DNA from: CANJDH01 sp964443245
Lineage (GTDB): Bacteria; Pseudomonadota; Gammaproteobacteria; Burkholderiales; JAEUOS01
Direction: 5' to 3'
Assembly: GCA_964443245.1 (NCBI GenBank)
Contig: CAYUEG010000039.1
Coordinates: 1-28,090 of the forward strand
DNA: 28,090 nucleotides
Shown here: positions 22,733 to 28,090 of the stretch, piece after piece
How positions within the stretch are numbered: the stretch's first letter is position 1
Layout: the number at the start of each line of letters is the position of its first letter
Made by a program: the position numbers and the translations under genes
Notes under the pieces: model-generated
What the model was told of the DNA's origin: nothing
Databases searched by the model: none
The model's input: only the letters and a program-made list of their open reading frames with translations

Positions 22733-23939
22733 CTGCCATCGCGCGCGGCGGAGGTGCTTCCTTGATCGGCAGGTGGATCAAGGAAGCTGCAAGCGCCAGA
22801 ATGATGTCCAGATACCACATCCAGTCATAGCTGCCGGTCGATTCAAACAGCTTGCCCCCCAGCCAGGCACCGAGGAAGCCTCCAATCTGGTGTGACAACA
22901 TCACCATTCCGAACAGGGTCGCCATGAAGCGCATGCCGTGCAGTTTGGCAACCAGCCCCACGGTAGGTGGCACTGTCGCCAGATAGGTAAAGCCGATGAC
23001 AACCGCAAAAACGAGAAACGTCGCACTGGTTTTGGGGGCCGCCAGAAATGCGAGCACCGCAACCGCACGGGCGGCGTACAGCAGGGACAAGATCGACTTC
23101 ATGCGCCAGCGTCCGATTGCCCAGCCTGCAGCAAAACTTCCAGCAATGTTGAACAGGCCGATCAACGAAAGCGACCACGCTCCCACCTCCGGTGGCAATT
23201 GACACGCCGCCACCACACCCGGCAAGTGCGTCGCGATGAAGGCCACGTGAAAGCCGCAGACGAAAAATCCACAGGTCAGGTACACGAAACTTGGATCGTG
23301 CCAGGCATCCTTGACCGCTTGCTGCAGCGTCTTCTGTTCCGGGACGCTGGCTGCGGTCGGCCCCGGCATGGCGGGCTTGCCGCGAAGCACCCATGCCAGC
23401 GGCAAAACCGTCAGCGCCAAGAGACCTAGGCTGATCATTGCACCGATCCAGCCCAAGCCGCCACTGAGCAGTTGTGCGATGGGCACCACCGCAAATTGTC
23501 CAAAAGATCCGCCAGCATTGATGAGTCCGTTTGCCATGCCCCGCTTTTCCGCAGGCAGCGCGCGGCCCACCGCGGACATGAGTACCCCCAACCCAGCCAT
23601 GCCCGCGCCGCCTGCAGCCATCACGCCGATCAACAGGATCAGCATCCACGTTGTGTTGGCGTAAGGCGTCAAGACCGTCCCCGCCATGACCATGATCGAA
23701 CCGGTCGCGATCACCCGCCCGGTCCCGTACTTGTCCGCAATTGCGCCCGCTATCGGCTGGGTGATGCCCCACATCAACTGGGCGCACGCAAAGGCAAGAC
23801 TGATGGCGGCGATACCCAGTCCGGTATGGGTGTTCAGCGGACTGATGAAAAGCGCCTGGGATTGGCGAACACCAAAGATAATGGCAAAGATGAAGCCTGC
23901 ACTGAGTACGAGGTTCCATTGCTTGCGACTCAGGTTCAT
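22725..23939 (-). CDS. MFS transporter (second of a tandem pair), MarR-linked
   Basis: Inner-membrane transporter of 404 residues from the ATG at 23939, with about 12 membrane segments. It starts MNLSRKQWNLVLSAGFIFAI, and the GAIADKYGTGRVIATG loop carries the MFS motif. A GGGG-containing ribosome site lies in the end of marR, and the stop and start are separated by one base (TGAGATG), so translation is coupled to the regulator. MarR proteins commonly control the transporter they are coupled to. Paralogous to the gene at 21447, with matching segments such as FFVCGFHVAFIATHLPGVV and SHQIGGFLGAWLGG. Substrate unknown. Confidence 0.93.
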   Translation of the reverse strand: MNLSRKQWNLVLSAGFIFAIIFGVRQSQALFISPLNTHTGLGIAAISLAFACAQLMWGITQPIAGAIADKYGTGRVIATGSIMVMAGTVLTPYANTTWMLILLIGVMAAGGAGMAGLGVLMSAVGRALPAEKRGMANGLINAGGSFGQFAVVPIAQLLSGGLGWIGAMISLGLLALTVLPLAWVLRGKPAMPGPTAASVPEQKTLQQAVKDAWHDPSFVYLTCGFFVCGFHVAFIATHLPGVVAACQLPPEVGAWSLSLIGLFNIAGSFAAGWAIGRWRMKSILSLLYAARAVAVLAFLAAPKTSATFLVFAVVIGFTYLATVPPTVGLVAKLHGMRFMATLFGMVMLSHQIGGFLGAWLGGKLFESTGSYDWMWYLDIILALAASLIHLPIKEAPPPRAMAAA

Positions 23940-23940
23940 C

Positions 23941-24429
23941 TCATTCCCCTTCGGCTTCCGGTGCGTCCAGGTGCGGGAGGATGGCATCTACCAGAGCGTG
24001 CAAAACGTCGATGCGCTGGTTGCCTGCCAACTCACGAAGCCGCAGCTGGGCCACCTTCCAATACGGTCGCGCCGCCAGCAGGGCCGCCTCGCCGTCGGGT
24101 GTGACCATCACCACTTTGCTGCGAGCATCTGCGCCCGGGATGACGTTGATGAAATTCGCGTCCACGAGTGGCTTGAGGTTGCGCGTCAGCGTCGTCCTGT
24201 CGGTATGGAGTTTGAGGGCAAGCTCGCTGAGGGTGGGTGGCATCTCCCCTGGTTTGCGCCTTGCGTGGGCGATCAGGGAGTACTGGGTCACCTTGAGCCC
24301 GGAGGGTGCCAGGGCTTGGTCGTATAACTGTGTCACCCGCCGGCTCAAACTGCGCAGCTTGAAGCAACTGCATGAAGACGAAGGCGCAGGGGTGGCGGCG
24401 GCGATTGGATTGACGGCTTGCACGTGCAC
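23941..24429 (-). CDS. MarR family transcriptional regulator
   Basis: Winged-helix regulator of 162 residues. The N-terminal SSSCSCFKLRSLSRRVTQLYD, with a CxC pair, marks a MarR subgroup in which Cys could sense oxidants or metals. The winged helix lies about residues 45-115 (PTLSELALKLHTDRTTLTRNL as recognition region, then the GADARSKVVMVTPDGE wing). The start at 24429 is GTG; another GTG lies two codons on. It is coupled to the MFS gene downstream and divergent from the thioesterase gene with only 59 bp between. A MarR in this position usually represses both directions and responds to a small aromatic or acidic ligand. Confidence 0.93.
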   Translation of the reverse strand: MHVQAVNPIAAATPAPSSSCSCFKLRSLSRRVTQLYDQALAPSGLKVTQYSLIAHARRKPGEMPPTLSELALKLHTDRTTLTRNLKPLVDANFINVIPGADARSKVVMVTPDGEAALLAARPYWKVAQLRLRELAGNQRIDVLHALVDAILPHLDAPEAEGE

Positions 24430-24439
24430 CCACTACACT
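24410..24439 (+). promoter_or_regulatory. Candidate promoter of the thioesterase gene
   Basis: TTGACG (24410-24415) and TACACT (24434-24439) are spaced by 18 bp on the plus strand. The -35 lies inside the marR coding sequence, and the expected start at about 24446 gives a leader of about 43 nt with TGAGGAG before the ATG at 24489. One ACGTGCA repeat (24422-24428) falls within the spacer, where a bound MarR dimer would block polymerase. Confidence 0.5.
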
Positions 24440-24453
24440 GGAAGATACGTGCA
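24422..24453. promoter_or_regulatory. Two ACGTGCA direct repeats, candidate MarR operator
   Basis: ACGTGCA occurs at 24422-24428 and again at 24447-24453, 25 bp apart in the same direction. The first lies in the spacer of the plus-strand promoter and at the marR start; the second covers the predicted start of the minus-strand promoter. The first copy is part of the palindrome GCACGTGC. Position alone makes them operator candidates; nothing proves binding. Confidence 0.4.
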
Positions 24454-24482
24454 ATTACACCTTTATATGCTTGAGGAGTCAA
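24454..24482 (-). promoter_or_regulatory. Candidate promoter of marR and the MFS pair
   Basis: On the minus strand TTGACT (24482-24477) and TGTAAT (24459-24454) are separated by exactly 17 bp, a good sigma70 match. Transcription would begin at about 24447, only some 18 nt before the GTG start of marR, and no clear Shine-Dalgarno lies between. This promoter overlaps the leader of the divergent thioesterase gene. Confidence 0.55.
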
Positions 24483-24488
24483 GTTTTG

Positions 24489-25001
24489 ATGCCAAATCAA
24501 CCGCATACTGGAGCAATCGTCCGGAACCCCGACCTGCAGCCGTCTTACGGGTCGATCGACCCTGCCACCGTGACCCATTTGTCCGGCCTGGAGTTCTTCG
24601 CCGCCATGGCACGTGGGGAGTATCCGATGCCACCAATCGGCAAGGCGCTCAATTTCTGGTTTGTCGAGGCTGAGCACGGGCGTGCCGTTTTTGAGGGCGT
24701 TCCATTGCGTGATTTCTACAACCCGATCGGCTCCATCCATGGCAGTTATGCCGCCGCGCTGCTAGATTCCTGCATGGGTTGCGCCGTCCACACAACCATG
24801 CCTGCCGGTCAGGCCTACACCACCCTTGAATACAAGATTACCCTGGTACGCGGTATGAGCGATCAAACCGGCCCGGTCAGAGCGGAGGGAAAGATTCTCC
24901 AGGTCGGGCGCAGGGTTGCCAGTGCGGAGGGGCGCCTCACCGACCGCAACGGGAAGCTGCTCGCACATGGCACGACGACCTGCCTGGTGTTTGAGGTGTA
25001 A
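24489..25001 (+). CDS. PaaI-type hotdog-fold thioesterase
   Basis: Predicted acyl-CoA thioesterase of 170 residues. The hotdog signature is FYNPIGSIHGSYAAALLDSCMG, where the HG with the following helix and Asp form the usual PaaI-type active site, and the strand YTTLEYKITLVRGM follows. TGAGGAG lies about 9 bp before the ATG at 24489. The N-terminal ~40 residues are longer than in minimal PaaI proteins. It is divergent from marR and followed 93 bp later by the M20 amidohydrolase, so it may be controlled by MarR. It could recycle CoA from aromatic or fatty acyl-CoA; the substrate is not evident. Confidence 0.88.
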   Translation: MPNQPHTGAIVRNPDLQPSYGSIDPATVTHLSGLEFFAAMARGEYPMPPIGKALNFWFVEAEHGRAVFEGVPLRDFYNPIGSIHGSYAAALLDSCMGCAVHTTMPAGQAYTTLEYKITLVRGMSDQTGPVRAEGKILQVGRRVASAEGRLTDRNGKLLAHGTTTCLVFEV

Positions 25002-25094
25002 CAGGCGGGTCTTGTCGTCGGCGTACAATTTGAGCGCCATTTGGTGAGAAAACCAGCCATCTGCGAATGCAAACCCGCACGGAGACGATGAAGC

Positions 25095-26357
25095 ATGAAT
25101 GCACCCACTGACTCATTTTTGAGCAAGCTTGAAGCGCGGGCCACTACCCTCGAACAGAAGATCCTGGCGTGGCGCCGGGATTTTCACGCCCATCCTGAAC
25201 TGGGAAACCAGGAGATACGTACCTCCGGCATCGTGGCGGAGCACCTGCGCAAACTCGGGATGGACGAGGTGCGGGTGGGCGTGGCGCAAACCGGTGTCGT
25301 GGCCACGCTTAAGGGGGGCAAGCCCGGACCTTGCGTAGCGCTGCGCGCCGACATGGATGGCCTGCCGGTGACCGAGATGGTCGATCTGCCCTTCGCATCG
25401 AAAACCCGAACCCAATGGGATGGCGCCGAAGTAGGCACCATGCACGCCTGCGGGCACGACTGCCATACGGCCATTCTGATGGGAGTGGCCGAACTGTTTG
25501 CGGGGATGCGCGACGAGATCTGCGGCACCATCAAGTTCATCTTTCAGCCCGCAGAAGAAGGCTTGCCGAACTACGCCAACGGCGGTGCCAAGATGATGAT
25601 CGAGGAACTGGCGCTGGAGAATCCACGTCCCGACGTGATCTTCGGCCTGCACGTGATCTCGCATTTGAATGTCGGCAAGATTGGGTATCGGCCCGGGGCC
25701 ATGATGGCTTCCACAGACAACTTCTTCATCAAGATCAAGGGGCGTCAGACCCATGGCGCCATGCCCTGGCTGGGCGCAGATCCGATTGTGGCATCAGCGC
25801 AGGTCGTGATGGGCATGCAAACCCTGGTATCGCGCCAACTCGACATCATGGAGAACCCGGCAGTGGTGACCTTTGGCGCCATCAATGGCGGCAATCGCGA
25901 GAACATCATCCCGGACGAGGTAACGCTCCGGGGTACGTTTCGCACTTTCGATGAAACCCAGCGCGAACAGATTCGCGAGCGCCTGGAAGCCACCGCCGTC
26001 AACATCGCCTGCTCGTGCCAGACCACGGCGGAAGTGCGCACGCACAAGGGCTACCCCGTCACGGTCAATGACCCGAAGCTCACGTTATGGAGTCTCCCGA
26101 CACTGAGCAAGGTGGCTGGCGACGACAACGTCGTGCATATCCCCCGCACCGGTGGCGGTGAGGATTTTTCCTATTTCCAGAAGGAGATACCGGGCGTGTT
26201 TTACTTCATCGGCATCACGCCGAAAGGCACGGACCCCGCCAAAGCCCCTGCCAACCATTCGCCCCATTTCTTCGTGGATGAATCGGGCTTGCTGCTCGGC
26301 TTGCGCCTTCTCACGCATCTGGTCATCGAATACCAGAAGAACCCCGCCTACGCATGA
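25095..26357 (+). CDS. M20 family amidohydrolase (hippurate hydrolase / N-acyl-amino acid type)
   Basis: Metal-dependent amidase of 420 residues that in this family cleaves N-acyl amino acids such as hippurate or N-acetyl amino acids. M20D features are in order: RRDFHAHPELGNQE, RADMDGLPV, the metal-binding HACGHDCH (C119, H121), FQPAEEG with the catalytic Glu at 154, GLHV, and the final ligand region NHSPHFF. The small dimerisation domain (about 190-310) contains GRQTHGAMPWLG. GGAGA lies about 9 bp before the ATG. The acetyltransferase gene overlaps its end by ATGA, implying a common transcript. The nearby thioesterase and transporters suggest catabolism or turnover of an acylated amino acid, which is inference. 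Confidence 0.94.
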   Translation: MNAPTDSFLSKLEARATTLEQKILAWRRDFHAHPELGNQEIRTSGIVAEHLRKLGMDEVRVGVAQTGVVATLKGGKPGPCVALRADMDGLPVTEMVDLPFASKTRTQWDGAEVGTMHACGHDCHTAILMGVAELFAGMRDEICGTIKFIFQPAEEGLPNYANGGAKMMIEELALENPRPDVIFGLHVISHLNVGKIGYRPGAMMASTDNFFIKIKGRQTHGAMPWLGADPIVASAQVVMGMQTLVSRQLDIMENPAVVTFGAINGGNRENIIPDEVTLRGTFRTFDETQREQIRERLEATAVNIACSCQTTAEVRTHKGYPVTVNDPKLTLWSLPTLSKVAGDDNVVHIPRTGGGEDFSYFQKEIPGVFYFIGITPKGTDPAKAPANHSPHFFVDESGLLLGLRLLTHLVIEYQKNPAYA

Positions 26358-26803
26358 ACGCGACTATCCGGCGCATAGAGGCGCGAGACGAAGCCGCCTG
26401 GCGCAAGCTCTGGGACGGGTACTGCGCGTTTTATGAGGTCACGATTCCCGCCTCGACGACCGATTTCACATGGACACGAATCCTCGATCCCGGATCGCCC
26501 GTCCACGCGATTGTCGCAGTCGATGATGCGCAGCAGGTCATCGGCATCTGCAATTACATCCTGCATGAGAATACCTGGGTTGAAACACCGGTTTGCTATC
26601 TCGAAGACCTGTTCGTCGCCCCAAAGGCCCGGGCACTGGGTGTCGGCGCCATGATGATCGAGTGGCTCAAGGCCGAGATGGCGGCACAGGGATGGTCCAG
26701 GATCTACTGGAATACCAAGGAAAACAACTATCGCGCGCGCGGACTGTATGACAAGTTCACGCCCCGCGATCCCTTCGTGCGTTACGTCATCAAAGCGGCA
26801 TAG
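26354..26803 (+). CDS. GNAT family N-acetyltransferase
   Basis: Predicted acetyl-CoA-dependent N-acetyltransferase, 149 residues and single domain. It starts MNATIRRIEARDEAAWRKLW; the acetyl-CoA motif is VAPKARALGVGAMMIEWLK (about residues 89-107), followed by WNTKENNYRARGLYDKF typical of motif B. It overlaps the amidohydrolase by ATGA, so the two are co-translated. An acetylase next to a deacylase may modify related amines, or the gene may protect against an amine-containing toxin. Substrate unknown. The gene ends about 20 bp before a strong inverted repeat. Confidence 0.93.
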   Translation: MNATIRRIEARDEAAWRKLWDGYCAFYEVTIPASTTDFTWTRILDPGSPVHAIVAVDDAQQVIGICNYILHENTWVETPVCYLEDLFVAPKARALGVGAMMIEWLKAEMAAQGWSRIYWNTKENNYRARGLYDKFTPRDPFVRYVIKAA

Positions 26804-26822
26804 GGGCGTTCTGTCGATGCCT

Positions 26823-26851
26823 CCAGGAATGGCTCCAGGAGCCATTCCTGG
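26823..26851. terminator. Perfect inverted repeat between convergent GNAT and rnhA genes
   Basis: Two 14-base arms (CCAGGAATGGCTCC and GGAGCCATTCCTGG) surround a single A, so the folded RNA would have a stem of about 12 bp and a small loop. It is positioned where both convergent transcripts end, but lacks a T-run on either strand, so Rho-independent termination is not assured. A close copy of the left arm (CCAGGAACTGCTCC) occurs at about 26866-26879 inside the end of rnhA. Confidence 0.6.
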
Positions 26852-26856
26852 GCCCT

Positions 26857-27324
26857 CTACCCTCCCAGGAACTGCTCCACACCGCGATTGGCCAGGGCGT
26901 CTGCACGCTCATTGCCGTCATGCCCGGCGTGCCCCTTGACCCAGTGCCAGCGCACCTTGTGCCGACGGGCAGCTTCATCCAGGCGCTGCCACAAGTCCTC
27001 ATTCTTGACCGGCTTCTTGTCTGCCGTTTTCCAGCCGCGCGCCTTCCAGCCGTGAATCCATTCCGTCATGCCCTTCTGCACATAAACCGAATCCGTATAA
27101 ATGGCAACCTCGCAGCGCTTTTTGAGAGCCCCGAGGGATTCGATCACCGCCATCATCTCCATGCGATTGTTGGTCGTTTCCCTTTCACCACCAAACAGCT
27201 CCTTCTGATGCATTTTGCCGGCGTGCTCCGTCACCAGCAGCGCGCCCCAGCCGCCCGGCCCCGGATTCCCCTTGCAGGCACCGTCGGTGTAAATGGTGAC
27301 CGTTGTCAGTGTTTCGTCATTCAT
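26857..27324 (-). CDS. rnhA: Ribonuclease HI
   Basis: Degrades RNA in RNA-DNA hybrids. It has 155 residues, normal for bacterial RNase HI. The catalytic acids are visible: D14 in YTDGACKGNPGPGGWG, E56 in NNRMEMMA, D78 in YTDSVYVQ and D142 in GNERADALA, with the family VKGHAGHDGN loop just before the last. The basic protrusion (WIHGWKARGWKTADKKPVKN) is present. Its ATG overlaps the stop of the methyltransferase gene as ATGA. dnaQ, usually next to rnhA, is displaced by the MarR/MFS/amidohydrolase block. Confidence 0.97.
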   Translation of the reverse strand: MNDETLTTVTIYTDGACKGNPGPGGWGALLVTEHAGKMHQKELFGGERETTNNRMEMMAVIESLGALKKRCEVAIYTDSVYVQKGMTEWIHGWKARGWKTADKKPVKNEDLWQRLDEAARRHKVRWHWVKGHAGHDGNERADALANRGVEQFLGG

Positions 27325-28061
27325 TTAGGATGGTCCCGGGAGATACGGTTTGCCTTGTTGGCCGCAGGACGGAATGCCCGCGCAACCTTCGCGTCATGGC
27401 GCCAGGAGGGTGTGATGACACGCATCCCGGCCACGCGCTTTTTCGCCTGCATGACGTAAACGGCTCCCGCCACAGGCCACCAGGAGTGCCCGGCCGATTC
27501 GAGGAAGTTGAAACGCTGCAGCCATTTGTCGGAATCAAAGGGGGGTTTGTACAAGCCGAACCGGCCGCCGCGCAACTCGAAGTTGAGCAGTTTCAGCCAG
27601 TCCTTGACACGCAGTACGGTCAGGAAGTCGGCATTCCACGGAGCAGACTGCCTGCCACCAAAAGCTCGCCGGATTCCCCACAGACTCAACGGGTTAAAGC
27701 CCGTAACGACCAGTTCGCCTTCCGGCCGCAACACCCGCTCTGCTTCACGCAGGATCTGGTGCGGGTGTTCAGAGAATTCAAGCAGGTGCGGCAATACCAG
27801 CAAATCCAGCGATTCAGCCGCAAATGGCAGTTCATGGGCGTCAGCAATGATCTGGGCCTCGCCAGCCAGCGCCAGCGACGAACGCCAGGGAATGCGATTG
27901 GCGCGCAGGAAATCGATTTCCGGGCATCCTGCCTGAACAGCGAAGTAGCCGAAAATGTCGACCAGCAGGCGATCCAGGGTGGACTGCTCCCACTCCAGCA
28001 CATACTGTCCGGGCGGTGTCTTGAACCAATGACTCAAACTCTGCGCAGGCCGCGATTCCAT
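27321..28061 (-). CDS. YafS-like SAM-dependent methyltransferase (function unknown)
   Basis: Class I methyltransferase-like protein of 246 residues beside rnhA, in the same relation as yafS to rnhA in E. coli; gloB normally lies on the other side and may begin beyond the window. The motif II/III regions are recognisable (IIADAHELPFAAESLDLLVLPHLLEFSEHPHQIL, then AERVLRPEGELVVTGFNP), but the usual glycine-rich motif I (GxGxG) is degenerate: the matching segment reads DIFGYFAVQAGC. This is a trait I associate with the YafS group, so activity is unproven. It overlaps rnhA by ATGA, suggesting a single transcript. Substrate unknown. Confidence 0.85.
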   Translation of the reverse strand: MESRPAQSLSHWFKTPPGQYVLEWEQSTLDRLLVDIFGYFAVQAGCPEIDFLRANRIPWRSSLALAGEAQIIADAHELPFAAESLDLLVLPHLLEFSEHPHQILREAERVLRPEGELVVTGFNPLSLWGIRRAFGGRQSAPWNADFLTVLRVKDWLKLLNFELRGGRFGLYKPPFDSDKWLQRFNFLESAGHSWWPVAGAVYVMQAKKRVAGMRVITPSWRHDAKVARAFRPAANKANRISRDHPK

Positions 28062-28090
28062 GGGATGGGATGGCTATGGGAGCAACAAGG

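Noticed and set aside
1..28090. CRISPR array, tRNA/rRNA genes, insertion sequences, prophage or plasmid functions
   Set aside because: No regularly spaced repeats, cloverleaf sequences, transposase, integrase or replication-initiator proteins were found by eye on either strand.

Overview
The window looks like the chromosome of a betaproteobacterium (Burkholderiales/Rhodocyclales/Nitrosomonadales type). This rests on gene order and protein character: ndk-rlmN-pilW, an AlkA-type glycosylase beside accA and tilS, a five-gene branched-chain amino acid (liv) cluster, acpS-nagZ, and a yafS-like methyltransferase beside rnhA. It is mostly core genome with a few accessory modules. No tRNA, rRNA, insertion sequence, phage gene or CRISPR array was seen. 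Base composition looks moderately GC-rich throughout, with no obvious island.

Layout. (1) 1-5889, all minus strand: a DUF6352-like gene, alkA-like glycosylase, accA and a short tilS, then a second unit of ndk, rlmN and the start of pilW (cut by the window edge). (2) 5996-8319, plus strand: a PP2C protein phosphatase followed 11 bp later by a cytoplasmic Ser/Thr kinase. (3) 8435-13823, minus strand: a dienelactone-hydrolase-family gene and livK-livH-livM-livG-livF, with a strong hairpin plus T-run between livK and livH. (4) 13986-17017, minus strand: a compact run of a YdcH/DUF465 protein, a miniature secretin-like exported protein, pgsA, acpS and nagZ. (5) 17032-20515: an exported HExxH protein and a second PP2C phosphatase paralogous to the first, then three predicted exported proteins of unknown function (one small Cys/Ala/Pro-rich, one coiled-coil, one PKD-like and Cys-containing), converging on a bidirectional terminator. 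(6) 20683-28061: dnaQ and rnhA, normally neighbours, separated by about 5.5 kb. The separating DNA carries two paralogous MFS transporters and a MarR regulator, and divergently a hotdog thioesterase, an M20 amidohydrolase and a GNAT acetyltransferase; a yafS-like methyltransferase follows rnhA.

How they may work together. The kinase and phosphatase of block 2 are a natural writer/eraser pair; the block 5 phosphatase could act on the same substrates. The liv genes form a complete ABC importer, although the LivF ATPase has Arg in place of the Walker A Lys. The MarR-centred block looks like a self-contained import/catabolism or detoxification unit for an N-acyl or thioester-linked compound, with overlapping divergent promoters. 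Most biological novelty lies in blocks 2 and 5 and in the mini-secretin; these are described but not assigned a function.
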